DNA of 64,000 nt from Woeseiaceae bacterium (lineage in GTDB: Bacteria > Pseudomonadota > Gammaproteobacteria > Steroidobacterales > Woeseiaceae). The stretch is from contig JANQPG010000008.1 of the NCBI GenBank assembly GCA_028289545.1, positions 1-64,000 on the forward strand, in the 5' to 3' direction. Of this stretch, positions 26,361-35,897 are shown in pieces. The notes beneath the pieces were generated by a model. That model saw nothing but the letters and a program-made list of their open reading frames with translations. It was not told the origin of the DNA and ran no database searches. The stretch's first letter is position 1. Each line of letters opens with the position of its first letter. The position numbers and the translations under genes were made by a program.

Positions 26361-27035
26361 TTACCAGTGAACGGGCGTCGTTTTCTGGTATCCCTCGAGG
26401 TTGCTGATGCGCGACTTCCAGGCGTCGAGGTTTGGGTACTGTTCGGCGAGCTTTGTCATGCCGTAGGCCTGCATGTCGTCGTAGCGGGTTTCCACGGCCC
26501 GTTGGATCAGCCGAATTTCGGGGAAACACACGGCATCCGCCGCGCTCGCGCTATTGCCTGCCAGGTAGGGCTGCTCATCGAGAAGATCTTCGAGGCGTTG
26601 GCACTCGAATCTGAGGCGTTCCATCGCCTCGGTCGTTTCGGCGGCTTCCTCCGTGTCCGGGTCGGGGAACGGCTCCCCCTTGACGAGCAACGGGAAGAAG
26701 ACGTCGTTAATCGCCGTTCGCAGGTAGTCGTCCGCCTCGAAGACGATCTGCCAAATGTCCGCGGCCTGATCGGCGGTCTTGCCAAAAAGCGGGTTGTCCG
26801 GGAACTGCCGGTCCAGCCATGCCAGGCTTCCGATCGAGTCGCGCAAAACGATATTGCCGGCGACCACGGTGGGCACCGTGCCCCTGGGATTCAGCTCCAG
26901 GTAATCCGCGGCCTTGTGCTCTCCTTTGGACGCTTCCAGCAGGCGGATGTCGTAGTCGATGCGTTTGAAAGTCAGTCCCAGTAAGACGCGCCAGCCCCTG
27001 GGTGCTCCGGAAACGGTGTAGACGGTGATTTGCAT
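26361..27035 (-). CDS. Glutathione S-transferase family protein
   Basis: Start ATG 27035 (MQITVYTVSGAPRGWRVLLGL) gives 224 aa; an upstream extension would run through the promoter region of the divergent hxlR gene. The thioredoxin-like N-domain has NPRGTVPTVV and the cis-proline, then VLRDSIGSLAWLD, and an all-helical C-domain (PYLAGNSASAADAVCFPEIRLIQRA). It conjugates glutathione to electrophiles or isomerises them. It is divergent from an HxlR regulator, which is the likely controller. Confidence 0.9.
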   Translation of the reverse strand: MQITVYTVSGAPRGWRVLLGLTFKRIDYDIRLLEASKGEHKAADYLELNPRGTVPTVVAGNIVLRDSIGSLAWLDRQFPDNPLFGKTADQAADIWQIVFEADDYLRTAINDVFFPLLVKGEPFPDPDTEEAAETTEAMERLRFECQRLEDLLDEQPYLAGNSASAADAVCFPEIRLIQRAVETRYDDMQAYGMTKLAEQYPNLDAWKSRISNLEGYQKTTPVHW

Positions 27036-27156
27036 GTGAGTCCTGCGTGTTTGGAAGAAGTTGGGCGCAGGATACGATATTGGTTTATTTACACAAGTAG
27101 GCAGAATTTTCGTATATAGTACCTTTTTGATACTTAATAGTGAGCAGGGGAGCGAA

Positions 27157-27510
27157 ATGGCTGCTGCGACGACTGCGGAAACGTTTCCGCCCAATCAGGA
27201 GGGCCTGTGCCCCATGCCGGACATCGCCAAACTGATCGGCGGCAAATGGAAATTGATCATCCTGCAGATTCTGATTTTTCGCGGGATGAAGCGTTTCAAC
27301 GAGCTGCGCCGCCAGATCGACGGTGTTACCCAGACGATGCTGACCAAACAGCTGCGGGCGCTGGAAGCCGACGGTCTCGTGGAGCGCACTATCTACGCCG
27401 AAGTCCCACCACGAGTGGAGTACAGGGCAACCCCGCGCGCCCTCGCGCTGGAAGCCATGTTTCTGGAAATGCACAAGTGGTGGGTGTCAGACCAACCCGG
27501 CGACGACTAG
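27157..27510 (+). CDS. HxlR-family regulator
   Basis: Start ATG 27157 after GGGGAG gives 117 aa; a longer frame from 27061 runs through the AT-rich promoter region. It has the HxlR winged helix: CPMPDIAKLIGGKWKLIILQILIFRGMKRFNELRRQIDGVTQTMLTKQLRALEADGLVER. A cysteine sits at the usual thiol-sensing position before the first helix (C in EGLCPMP). It is divergent from the GST gene, consistent with redox- or electrophile-sensing control of GST and AHSA1. Confidence 0.9.
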   Translation: MAAATTAETFPPNQEGLCPMPDIAKLIGGKWKLIILQILIFRGMKRFNELRRQIDGVTQTMLTKQLRALEADGLVERTIYAEVPPRVEYRATPRALALEAMFLEMHKWWVSDQPGDD

Positions 27511-27524
27511 GGCCGCTACCGGGT

Positions 27525-28154
27525 TTATTGCTCCAGTCGAAACAGGAACTCCTGCATACCGTTGCTCAGTAGCCGCGCTCGGTCGATCACAAAGTTACCC
27601 GAGTGCTTACCCAATGCTTCGGGCGAATAGCGCGGCGCCGTAACCTTTGCGCTCGTCTTGCTGCAGTCGACAAGTTCGCCATCCCGCGTCGGAATGAAGC
27701 GGCCGGGATGCTCCCGCATGTCGGGCTCGGAGTAAAAAATCAGGGCATGGGCGAGGGCACCGGGGCGCGCGCGATCTCCAATCGTGTTCATCAATGCCGA
27801 CAGGGCATCGAGGCTCAGATAGTTCGGCAGATCCCAGCAGAGCGCAATATCTACGGCGTCATCCGGCAGCCGGCCCGGCAACACGGATTCGGCGGCTTGC
27901 AGAAGCTCGGGGCCGGGTTCCGCCTTGTTGAGGCGGTCGATACCGCCGTAGTGAACGAAGTCCGAGATTTCCACGCGGCAGCGTGCACGGCCGAGCAAGG
28001 CGAGCATCTCCGTCGACGCAGCGCCGAGATCGAGTACCACGTGCCGTTCGCTCTCATCCAGATTGGCAACGAGATTTTGAAACAGAGGCGCGTGAAGCGC
28101 CGCCGGAGTGTCCGGCGGCGTCCCGGTGCGCGCACGGCGCAATAAGGCGGTCAC
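27525..28154 (-). CDS. Class I SAM methyltransferase-like protein
   Basis: This 209-aa protein has a motif I-like VVLDLGAAS near residue 40, an acidic second strand (VEISDF), and ALCWDLPNYLSLDALSALMNTI in the motif IV position. The glycine-rich loop is shorter and less canonical than in active methyltransferases, so catalysis is uncertain. It lies 5 bp downstream of the bactofilin gene, so the two probably form one unit. Confidence 0.65.
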   Translation of the reverse strand: MTALLRRARTGTPPDTPAALHAPLFQNLVANLDESERHVVLDLGAASTEMLALLGRARCRVEISDFVHYGGIDRLNKAEPGPELLQAAESVLPGRLPDDAVDIALCWDLPNYLSLDALSALMNTIGDRARPGALAHALIFYSEPDMREHPGRFIPTRDGELVDCSKTSAKVTAPRYSPEALGKHSGNFVIDRARLLSNGMQEFLFRLEQ

Positions 28155-28159
28155 GGTCG

Positions 28160-28744
28160 TTACGCGGTCTTGGCCGGCGCGGTCACACTGGCGCCGGCAT
28201 CCTTGGCGGCCGCCTTGGGTGAGGTCTTGGCGCCTGCAGCAGCGCCGGGCTTGGCCTGGGAAACGGGCTTGTCGGTGCTGCCTGCGGCGGTTTTGCCCAG
28301 TGCCCTGTCTATGGCGGCCGAGTCCATCTCGATGGAGCCCTTGAAGTGTGCGCCTTCCTCTATGCTGACGCGCGGTGCAATGATGTTGCCTTGCACTCGT
28401 GCGTTGACGTGAATGCTGACGCGCTCGGTGGCGTACAGGTCGCCGTTCGTCTCGCCGTCTACGGCGATCGACTTGGCGTACACACCGGCTTTGACTTTGC
28501 CTTCCTTGCCGATGGTCAATGCGTTGTTCCGGAGTTCGACGGTACCGCTCACGTCGCCCTCGATGCGCAGGTCCTCGTCCCCGCGCAGGTCGCCGTTGAT
28601 CTGTATGGAGCGCCCGATCACTGCCGCATTGCTGCTGCGGCTGACGGCTGCAGGCCTCGCGGGCTCGTAGCTCGATTCCAATTTAGACCCATTCGAGTCC
28701 TGTGATTCGGTGGTGCTGTCGTCCTTCTTGCCACGCTCAAACAT
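28160..28744 (-). CDS. Bactofilin (polymer-forming cytoskeletal protein)
   Basis: Start ATG 28744 follows GGAGAG and gives 194 aa. A disordered N-terminus precedes the right-handed beta-helix core (AAVIGRSIQINGDLRGDEDLRIEGDVSGTVELRNNALTIG...GNIIAPRVSIEEGAHFKGSIEM, about residues 45-140), and a long Ala/Lys/Pro tail follows. Bactofilins self-assemble at the membrane without nucleotide and place cell-wall or polarity factors. It sits 3' of the first efflux operon on the same strand but has its own promoter-like sequence. Confidence 0.92.
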   Translation of the reverse strand: MFERGKKDDSTTESQDSNGSKLESSYEPARPAAVSRSSNAAVIGRSIQINGDLRGDEDLRIEGDVSGTVELRNNALTIGKEGKVKAGVYAKSIAVDGETNGDLYATERVSIHVNARVQGNIIAPRVSIEEGAHFKGSIEMDSAAIDRALGKTAAGSTDKPVSQAKPGAAAGAKTSPKAAAKDAGASVTAPAKTA

Positions 28745-28774
28745 ATCGCTCTCCAGCAATGGTATGGACGGCAG

Positions 28775-28803
28775 TAGTTATCATGCTGTCATAATGTGGA
28801 CAA
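28775..28803 (-). promoter_or_regulatory. Candidate sigma-70 promoter for the bactofilin gene
   Basis: Reading the minus strand, TTGTCC (28803-28798) and TAACTA (28780-28775) are separated by exactly 17 bp and lie 31 bp upstream of the bactofilin ATG. The -10 match is modest. Confidence 0.4.
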
Positions 28804-28807
28804 GTGT

Positions 28808-28832
28808 CGCTGAATTGCGACGCCATTCAGCG
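28808..28832. repeat. Inverted repeat CGCTGAAT/ATTCAGCG
   Basis: Perfect 8-bp arms (28808-28815, 28825-28832) flank a 9-nt loop in the 148-bp gap between the RND permease stop and the bactofilin promoter. No T-run follows on either strand. It may be a factor-assisted terminator for the efflux operon or an operator just upstream of the bactofilin -35 box. Confidence 0.4.
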
Positions 28833-28892
28833 AAGCCGTTGCGTTTCGGGCATCGGCGGGCCAATCGGCCTGCCTGCTGCGACGTCGGGCGC

Positions 28893-31800
28893 TCATGCAG
28901 GGTCGCCGGATTCCAGGCCATAGCGATTTCGTGCGAGAAAACTAGACACGCGCGCCGTTGCTCGAGCATGCACAATCGAGAGTGCTGGAACGATGAGCAT
29001 TAAAAGCGCGGTTCCCACGAGCACCCCGAAGCCCAGGCTGGCCGACATTGGGATGAGGAACTGCGCCTGTAGCTCCGTCTCGAAGGTGATTGGTGCCACA
29101 CCGAGGAACGTCGTGATTGCGGTCAACATGATCGGTCTGAAGCGTGACTTCGCTGCATCGATTATCGCTTCCTCCGGCGGCATCCCGGCTTTCAGGTTCT
29201 CATTGAAAAAGTCGATGAGCACCAGCGAGCCGTTGATGATCACGCCTGACAACGCGACTATTCCAAAAACCGAGAGAAAGCCGAGCGGAATGCCCAGCAA
29301 CAGATGTCCGAGCAGGGCGCCGACCAGGCCAAAAGGCATTGCGGACATGATGATCAGCGGCTGGGTGTAGGAACGGAACGGGATCGCAAGGAGTGCATAG
29401 ATGGCGATCATTGCCAGACCAAACGCCGAGCCAAGACTGCTGAAACTTTCGAGCTGTTCTTCCTGCTCGCCACCGAACTTGTACTGGAGCAAGGGATAGT
29501 CAGCCGCAATCGGCGGCAGGATTTCGTTTCTGAGCAGCGTGGTCGCTTCCTGCCCGGTGATCACCTCGTCGTCCACATCGCCTGAGATCGTGACGATCCG
29601 GCGACCGTCCTCGCGTCGGATCTGCGACGGCGCTTCCGCAAACGACGCATCGGCGATGGCGCCCAGGGACGTGAATCCGCCGGGCACGCGAATGCGGAAG
29701 CGCTCGATGTCTGCAATCGAATCACGTTCTTTTTCCGGTAGTCGTACGTAGACCCGGATGTTCTCGCGTCCGCGCTGCACGCGAACGGCTTCAGCACCGA
29801 AGAAAGCGGCTCGTACCTGTGCCGCGACATCCTGCAGGGTAACGTCCAGAGTGCGCGAGGCCGGTTTCAGGCGCAATTCAATTTCGCGCATGCCCGTGTC
29901 CCGGTCGCTTTGAACGTCGAAGACGCCGCCAATTCGCTGCAATTGATCGATGATGCGAAGCCGCGTCTGGGTAAGGATTTCTTCGTCAGGGTGTGAAATC
30001 TGGACGTTAATTGGAGCGCCAAAGCTCAGCAGCGAGGAACTGATCGTAATCGAGCGCGCCTCGGGAACTTCCCCCAGCTCTTCTCTCCACGCCGCTTCGA
30101 TCTCGGCCGCCGAAACGTCTCGGCTCCCGGAGGGCACCAGCGCAATCTGAACGTCACCAATGTTGGGGCTGAACTCCTGACTCGGTCCTCCCGGACCGGT
30201 GTTGACCTGGCGCAAGCCCACCGTTGTATAGGTTGCCTCGACGATCTCAGGTTGGCCTTCCCGGTCGTCGGAAAGCCGTGCGACGGCGCGAGCGCCGGCC
30301 GCTTCGACGCGTTCAATGATGCTCGATGTGCGCTCAATCGTCGTACCGGCCGGCATTTCGACGGCCGCCGTGACGAGGTCGCCTTCGATCTGAGGAAAGA
30401 ACGAGAATTTGAGGATGCCGGCGGGCAGCGTGGCAATAAGCAGGATGAGTAGCGCAAAGCCGCTCGAGATGATGATTGCGGGAGCACTCACTGTAAAGCG
30501 GAGGGCACGGTCCAGCGGACCGTCGATAAACGCTTTGAGTCGCCGATCGACCACCACATGCACCCGGTCGAAGAAACGAGTGACCGGATTGTTGGCCTTG
30601 GTGCCGGCCGCCGACAGGTTCGACAGGTGGTGAGGAAGAACCAGCATGGCCTCGACCAGTGACAGGCTGAGTACGGCTAGAACGACCAGCGGCACGTCGG
30701 CGAGAATCTTGCCGATGGATCCGCCGATCGCGAGCAGCGGAGAGAACGCAACGATTGTGGTTAGAACCGCGAAAATGACGGGCACCTTCACGCGTTGCGT
30801 ACCGGCAATGGCCGCACCGATACCACTGCGCCCACGCCGACGCTCGGCAAAGATATTCTCCCCCACGACCACGGCATCGTCGACGACGAGACCGAGCGCA
30901 AGTATGAAGCCGAACAGCGAGAACATGTTGAGGCTCGACCCGGCATACTCGAGGATGATGATTGCGCCGGTAAACGTTGCGCCAATCCCGATCGCCGTCC
31001 AGAAGGCCAGTCGAAGATCGAGAAACAAGGTCAGAGCAATGATCACCAGCACAAGACCAAACGCGGCGTTTTCCAGCAGCAACGACAGGCGGTCGTTGAA
31101 CAGCTCCGAGTTGTCGTCCCACACGGCGTAGCTGATGCCGACGGGCAGCTGATAACCGTTGACGAGCAGCGCCTTGACGGCTTCTGCGACGTCGAGCACT
31201 CGCTCATCGCTGGTTCGGTAGACGTCGACAAACGCAACCGGCTTGCCGTTGAAGCGGGCAATGAGGTCGGCGTCCTCGAAGCCGTCCTCGACGTCGGCGA
31301 CATCACCCAGCCGCAGGATCGCACCGTCGCCAGACGACAGCAGGACGATGTCCTCGAAATCGCGTTGCGTGTAGTTCTGACCCACCGTGCGCACACGCAC
31401 TTCGTCGGTTGCCGTATCAATCGAGCCGGCAGGGCTGTCCAGGCTGCTCGATGCCACGATGCGAGAAACGTCGGTCAGCGAGAGGTTGAGCGCGCGTAGC
31501 TGATCCTGCGGGACGTCGGCGAAGATCTGGTAGTCACGCACGGCGCTCGTCTGCACATAGCTGACTTCCGGCAAGCTCGAGATCGCGTCTTCAAGTGCGT
31601 AAGCGGTTTCCTTGAGCGTCCGTTCGGGCACGTCCCCGAACAGCGCGAGCCTGAGCACAACCCGACGCGTGGTGAGTTCGCGCACATCGGGTTCTTCCGC
31701 TTCGATGGGGAACGTGTTGATCTGGTCGACTTCGGATTTCACGTCGTCCAGCGCGCGCGCCACATCCGTGCCGACCTCGAGCTCGGCGTTCACCGTTCCG

Positions 31801-32159
31801 GAACCCTCGCTCGCCGTCGAAGTGATCTTCTTCACACCTTCGATCGCTTCGATCGCCTCTTCGATTCTCTGGACAATCGATTCCTCGATTTCCTCGGGTG
31901 TTGCGCCGGGATACGACACCGAAACGGCGATCGTGTCGAGGCTGTTCTCCGGAAACACTTCTTGAACGATCCGCGAATAAGAGGAATAGCCGGCGACCAG
32001 GATGAAGATCAACAGCAGGTTGGCGGCGACACCGTTGCGCGCCATGAACGCGATCATTCCGGGGCGGTCGCGCGCGTGGTCGCTCACGGGTTGCCCATGA
32101 CGGTCGTGCGGATGGTCCTCTTCGGTCGCGTCGCTGTCTCGAGTGTCCGTTTCGCTCAT
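28893..32159 (-). CDS. RND efflux permease 1 (AcrB/acriflavin-resistance superfamily)
   Basis: This 1088-aa inner-membrane pump has the 12-TM RND architecture with two large periplasmic domains. It has a hydrophilic N-terminal tail of ~33 residues, then NGVAANLLLIFILVAG, GATPEEIEESIVQRIEEAIEAIEGVKKI, and the proton-relay pair in FILALGLVVDDAVVVGEN. The second half repeats the fold (GVVIINGSLVLIDF-like). ATG 32159 overlaps the MFP stop. It belongs to the permease group of MFP-partnered multidrug or lipophile exporters; the substrate is not predictable. Confidence 0.95.
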   Translation of the reverse strand: MSETDTRDSDATEEDHPHDRHGQPVSDHARDRPGMIAFMARNGVAANLLLIFILVAGYSSYSRIVQEVFPENSLDTIAVSVSYPGATPEEIEESIVQRIEEAIEAIEGVKKITSTASEGSGTVNAELEVGTDVARALDDVKSEVDQINTFPIEAEEPDVRELTTRRVVLRLALFGDVPERTLKETAYALEDAISSLPEVSYVQTSAVRDYQIFADVPQDQLRALNLSLTDVSRIVASSSLDSPAGSIDTATDEVRVRTVGQNYTQRDFEDIVLLSSGDGAILRLGDVADVEDGFEDADLIARFNGKPVAFVDVYRTSDERVLDVAEAVKALLVNGYQLPVGISYAVWDDNSELFNDRLSLLLENAAFGLVLVIIALTLFLDLRLAFWTAIGIGATFTGAIIILEYAGSSLNMFSLFGFILALGLVVDDAVVVGENIFAERRRGRSGIGAAIAGTQRVKVPVIFAVLTTIVAFSPLLAIGGSIGKILADVPLVVLAVLSLSLVEAMLVLPHHLSNLSAAGTKANNPVTRFFDRVHVVVDRRLKAFIDGPLDRALRFTVSAPAIIISSGFALLILLIATLPAGILKFSFFPQIEGDLVTAAVEMPAGTTIERTSSIIERVEAAGARAVARLSDDREGQPEIVEATYTTVGLRQVNTGPGGPSQEFSPNIGDVQIALVPSGSRDVSAAEIEAAWREELGEVPEARSITISSSLLSFGAPINVQISHPDEEILTQTRLRIIDQLQRIGGVFDVQSDRDTGMREIELRLKPASRTLDVTLQDVAAQVRAAFFGAEAVRVQRGRENIRVYVRLPEKERDSIADIERFRIRVPGGFTSLGAIADASFAEAPSQIRREDGRRIVTISGDVDDEVITGQEATTLLRNEILPPIAADYPLLQYKFGGEQEEQLESFSSLGSAFGLAMIAIYALLAIPFRSYTQPLIIMSAMPFGLVGALLGHLLLGIPLGFLSVFGIVALSGVIINGSLVLIDFFNENLKAGMPPEEAIIDAAKSRFRPIMLTAITTFLGVAPITFETELQAQFLIPMSASLGFGVLVGTALLMLIVPALSIVHARATARVSSFLARNRYGLESGDPA

Positions 32160-33460
32160 TGGCCCGCCCCGTCCGAGACGCGTACGGGCATGCCGTCAGT
32201 GGGTGCGGCCAGGCTGCTGATCACCAGGCTGCCGCCTTGATCGAGCGATGCCGTCGTTATGTAGGCAATATCGTCGCTGCGCTGGATAACCCGTACCGGC
32301 AGGATTTCGAGCTTGCCTTCTCTGACTACCCAGATCTCGTTGCCCGGTCGAAGTGCGTTTGCCGGGATAGTGGCGTAACTGTCCAGGCTTGTTCCTGCGA
32401 TTTCGGCAGTGACAAACGCTCCCAGAAGCAGGGGCGGAGAATTTGAAAGCGTGTTCCCCGTATCGTCGTTCGCCAACTTCCCACCGCTCAACGGCGAGGG
32501 GACGCGCAGAAACACCTCGACGTTCCGCGTGCCCGTGTCGAGTATGCCGTCGACGCGATCGACGAACACGGGCCAGCGGTAGGTCAGCCCGCCAAATTCG
32601 TAAAACACATCCGCGGCAATGGTGTCCTCTTTGGCCTCGAGCAAACCGGCGATCAACGCAGCCTCGTCCTGGGTGAGCGACAGGCGAACTTCGTAGGATG
32701 CGGTCGAGACGATCGATCCCAAGGCCTGCCCCGGTTGTACGAGCGTACCGACCGCCGCACTTTCTTCCCGGACTACGCCGTGAAACGGGGCGCTCACGCG
32801 GGTCCGTTCAAGCGACAGCTGGGCAACAGCGAGGTTGGCTTCGGCCCTATCGAGCGCCGCTTTAGCGGAGCGCAGTTGCGGCTCGCGTGTGGCCAGGCCG
32901 GCGGAATCGGTATTACGGGAAGATGCACCGGGAACGGCTGTCGGGACTTCCCCGGTGGACTGTTCCGGCGGCAACAACCTCGCTGCGTAGTCGCTGTTGT
33001 CGATGAGCGGCGTCAGTGTTCCGACGCGACCTTCGCGCTGGGCAAAGCGGCGCAACTCATCCCGCGCAATTTCCACTTCTTCTTCGGCCTGCAAGACGGC
33101 GACGGTCTGTGCCGCCACATCCGCCTCGGCGATTCGAACCTGATTCTGATAGTCGGCGTCTTCGATCCGCAACAACGTGGCTCCCGCCGGGACCACGCTG
33201 CCTTCGCGAAAGGCGGGATTTACGTAACTCAGTCGGCCAGAAACCTGCACGCCTATCACCACTTCCTCACGCGGCTGGACCGTACCGGAGGCGACGACGG
33301 GGATGGCGCCCGACGCTTTTTCAAACGCAATCGCGACAACAAGCGGCACTTGCTCGATCCGCTCCTCGGCAACAGGCTCGGGCCTCAGTGCAACCATGAA
33401 TGCCGCAAGCGCAAGCGCTCCAAGCAGAATTGCGATTGACCATCTAAGTTGGTTTCTCAT
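32156..33460 (-). CDS. RND periplasmic adaptor (membrane fusion protein) 1
   Basis: This 434-aa protein has an N-terminal membrane anchor (WSIAILLGALALAAFMVAL) and the split lipoyl/barrel-sandwich pattern (VVASGTVQPREEVVIGVQVSGRLSYV ... LSLERTRVSAPFHGVVREESAAVGTLVQPG). These flank an alpha-hairpin of ~100 residues rich in A/E/R that docks to the outer-membrane channel. Both ends overlap neighbours by ATGA, so OMF, MFP and RND are translationally coupled. Confidence 0.93.
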   Translation of the reverse strand: MRNQLRWSIAILLGALALAAFMVALRPEPVAEERIEQVPLVVAIAFEKASGAIPVVASGTVQPREEVVIGVQVSGRLSYVNPAFREGSVVPAGATLLRIEDADYQNQVRIAEADVAAQTVAVLQAEEEVEIARDELRRFAQREGRVGTLTPLIDNSDYAARLLPPEQSTGEVPTAVPGASSRNTDSAGLATREPQLRSAKAALDRAEANLAVAQLSLERTRVSAPFHGVVREESAAVGTLVQPGQALGSIVSTASYEVRLSLTQDEAALIAGLLEAKEDTIAADVFYEFGGLTYRWPVFVDRVDGILDTGTRNVEVFLRVPSPLSGGKLANDDTGNTLSNSPPLLLGAFVTAEIAGTSLDSYATIPANALRPGNEIWVVREGKLEILPVRVIQRSDDIAYITTASLDQGGSLVISSLAAPTDGMPVRVSDGAGQ

Positions 33461-34965
33461 TCACCGTCTCCGGGCGGCGTGTCCGGATCCGTGTGCGGGC
33501 TACGATCCGTTTGCACCATTTCAAGCTCGTTAGGGGTAATACCGGGTGACCAGTTGCCTCCGAGTGCGCGGTGGACGCCCAGGCGGGCGAGGGCGGTTGC
33601 CCGCGCCGCGGAGGAGAGGCTCGCTTCAACCTGATAAACGGCGCGAAGCGCATCGAGATAGGCAATGTAATCGCCTACGCCACTGGCGAAACGGCGGCGC
33701 TGGAGATCAAGTGATGAGCTGGCCTCCAACAGCTGCGCGCCTATCAGCAGGTAGCGCTGGCGCTGCTCTTCATAGTCTTCGATCGCGGTGTCGACTTCGC
33801 GATAGGCGGTGAGTACGGAGCGTGCATAGGCTGCTGCCTGCTGATCGTAAACGGCACGTGCGCTGCGAATGTTTGCGCTAATGCGACCCGCGCTGAAAAT
33901 CGGGGCGACAATGTTGGCGTCGAGCGAAGAGGTCCAGTTGTCGTCAAAATCGACCGCACCATCCGGCTGATCGCCCTGGGTACCCAGCCCGCCCGACAGG
34001 GTGAGACTGGGAAAACGCTCGGCCTTGCGTGCGCCGATCCGAAGCCGCGCGCTATCGAGCCGGACCCAGGCCGCGGCAACGTCGGGACGCTGATCGAGCA
34101 ACTCCGCGGGTAGCCCCGGCGGTACCGGATCAAAATTCAGTCTTGGCGTCAGGGGGCGATCAAGCAACTGATCGACCTCTTCGGGATACGTGCCCAGAAG
34201 GACTGCAAGCCGGCCTTTGATCGCCGCAAGGGCGCTTTCCAGCTCGGGTAGGGACGCTTCCGCCGAACGCAGGTCTTGCCGGACCTGGTAGAGCTCGAAG
34301 CTTTCTACGAGGCCGCGCTGGAAACGTTCATCTGTACGAGCGGCACGATCTTCCAGCACGTCGGTCGTCAACACGGTGAGTTCGATCTGCCGTCTTGTGT
34401 CGACAACATCAAAATAGGCCGAAACGGATTCCGCGGCCGTTGCGAGCTGCACGGAGCGCAGGTCAAACGCAGTGGCAACGGCATCCTGGCGTGCGGCGCG
34501 GAAATCGTTTCTGGCTCGGCCGAACAGATCCAGCTCGTAGGCAGCACCGAGACCGAGCGTGTACGTTTCTATCTCGATCCGGTCGATCGCGTCGCCACCC
34601 AGGTCGCCAAAAGCGCTTCCGGCCAGTGGCGAGCTGGAATAACTGCCGCCCGCCGACACATCCAGCGTTGGCAATAAACTGGCTCTCGCGATGCGCGCCT
34701 GCGCGCTGGCTTGCTCAACCCTTGCCGCCGCCTCGGCGATGTCCAGGTTGCTCCTCAACGCCTGAACGATCAGTTCATCGAGAACCGGGTCTTCAAACGC
34801 TTTCCACCAATTCTCAGGGCGATAGTCTCCTCGAGTTTCAGCATAGATGAATTGCTCGGGCAGGTCGGATACCACTGACGGCTCCTGCACGTCGGGCGCA
34901 AGTGAAATACAACCCGTCAACGTCGCCGCGGCAATCAGGGCGGCCGGAACCCTGGACCACGTCAC
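33457..34965 (-). CDS. Outer-membrane efflux lipoprotein 1 (NodT/OprM type)
   Basis: The start is taken as GTG 34965, six bases after AGGAG, giving 502 aa with lipobox LTGC (C19); GTG 34968 is an alternative. A longer frame to 35070 runs through the operator region. Features include WWKAFEDPVLDELIVQALRSNLDI near residue 55, duplicated outer-membrane efflux repeats (LARNDFRAARQD, EVDTAIEDYEEQRQ) and GLGAAYELDLFGR. It forms the trimeric exit duct for the RND/MFP pair. Confidence 0.93.
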   Translation of the reverse strand: MTWSRVPAALIAAATLTGCISLAPDVQEPSVVSDLPEQFIYAETRGDYRPENWWKAFEDPVLDELIVQALRSNLDIAEAAARVEQASAQARIARASLLPTLDVSAGGSYSSSPLAGSAFGDLGGDAIDRIEIETYTLGLGAAYELDLFGRARNDFRAARQDAVATAFDLRSVQLATAAESVSAYFDVVDTRRQIELTVLTTDVLEDRAARTDERFQRGLVESFELYQVRQDLRSAEASLPELESALAAIKGRLAVLLGTYPEEVDQLLDRPLTPRLNFDPVPPGLPAELLDQRPDVAAAWVRLDSARLRIGARKAERFPSLTLSGGLGTQGDQPDGAVDFDDNWTSSLDANIVAPIFSAGRISANIRSARAVYDQQAAAYARSVLTAYREVDTAIEDYEEQRQRYLLIGAQLLEASSSLDLQRRRFASGVGDYIAYLDALRAVYQVEASLSSAARATALARLGVHRALGGNWSPGITPNELEMVQTDRSPHTDPDTPPGDGE

Positions 34966-35071
34966 CACATACTCCTCAACACTTTCGCTTTGTGCATGAT
35001 TGTCTCGTACGCATCTTCGTCGCACCCTGGGCATACGTTCGACCCCAGCAGCGTGGTTTTTATCAATCAAT

Positions 35072-35083
35072 GTGACTGGTCAC
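35072..35083. promoter_or_regulatory. TetR-type operator 1 (GTGACTGGTCAC)
   Basis: GTGAC-TG-GTCAC lies about 105 bp upstream of the OMF start, between tetR and the efflux operon. The same GTGAC/GTCAC half-sites recur at 35798-35809 on the other side of tetR, which identifies them as probable sites of that TetR protein. Confidence 0.7.
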
Positions 35084-35123
35084 TTTGATTCTGAAATCCA
35101 AGAGGCTGGTCCAAGAGTCGAGT

Positions 35124-35705
35124 TCATTGAACGGGTTTGAGAATGATCTCTAGGATGTCATCGAACGGGGCAGGATCCTGGCGCGATTTTGCGCTAATCA
35201 TTGCGCCCTGCATTGCGCTTTGAAGGAGACTGGCCAAACGGGCGGGGTCAACGTCGGGATCCATCTCACCGGCTTCCTGGGCCGCAGCAATGAGACCTGC
35301 CAGGACTTCACGTGCTGCCTCGAAGTGTTCGTTCGCTGCGACGCGGCAAGCCTCGCTTCTCCCGGCGACCGTTTGAGTCATGCTGCCCACCAGGCAGCCG
35401 CAGTTTTGCGACGAATTGAAGCTGTCGCGCCGTCTTTGAACCATGGCTCTGATCGTTTCGAGAGGTGTGCCCGTGGAAGCTTCGAGGAACGCCATTACAT
35501 GTTGTCGTTCGCCGCCGCCAAAATGTCGGATAAGCGCGGCGCCGAAATCGTCTTTGCTCGCGAAATGATTGAAAAACGACCCTTTGGGCGCGCCGGCGAG
35601 AGCAGCAATGTCGGCGACACTGGTGTTATCGAAACCTTTCTCCTGCACCAGGGCGGCCCCGGCATTCAGGAACTTGTCCTTCGTATGTTTGGTTTGTCTT
35701 GGCAA
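35124..35705 (-). CDS. TetR-family regulator of the efflux/SDR region
   Basis: This 193-aa protein has a TetR helix-turn-helix (NTSVADIAALAGAPKGSFFNHFASKDDFGAAL) at residues 27-58 and a C-terminal domain with the pattern CGCLVGSMTQTVAGRSEACR (a TetR_C_6-like group). It is flanked by two copies of one palindrome, one toward the efflux operon and one toward the divergent SDR gene, so it probably represses itself and both neighbours. The upstream end of the gene is 93 bp from the second palindrome. Confidence 0.9.
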   Translation of the reverse strand: MPRQTKHTKDKFLNAGAALVQEKGFDNTSVADIAALAGAPKGSFFNHFASKDDFGAALIRHFGGGERQHVMAFLEASTGTPLETIRAMVQRRRDSFNSSQNCGCLVGSMTQTVAGRSEACRVAANEHFEAAREVLAGLIAAAQEAGEMDPDVDPARLASLLQSAMQGAMISAKSRQDPAPFDDILEIILKPVQ

Positions 35706-35797
35706 TGCTTGACTCTGCGTCGTGGTCTGGTGCGCGCGAAGTAGGCATCACGACGCCTTGTAGTCGCATTTTTACACGATTTACGCTCAGATTTAAA

Positions 35798-35809
35798 GTG
35801 ACCGGTCAC
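35798..35809. promoter_or_regulatory. TetR-type operator 2 (GTGACCGGTCAC)
   Basis: A perfect 12-bp palindrome between divergent tetR and the SDR gene. A -35-like TTGACC begins two bases after it (35811-35816), with a weak -10 candidate near 35834. Repressor bound here would block the SDR promoter and probably tetR itself. Confidence 0.7.
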
Positions 35810-35897
35810 CTTGACCTCGTTCTGGCTCTTTGGTACTTCTGTAAACGTTCAACACGTCCAGGGGAGCTCAGCTTGTCGGTCCAGCATCCAATACGCG

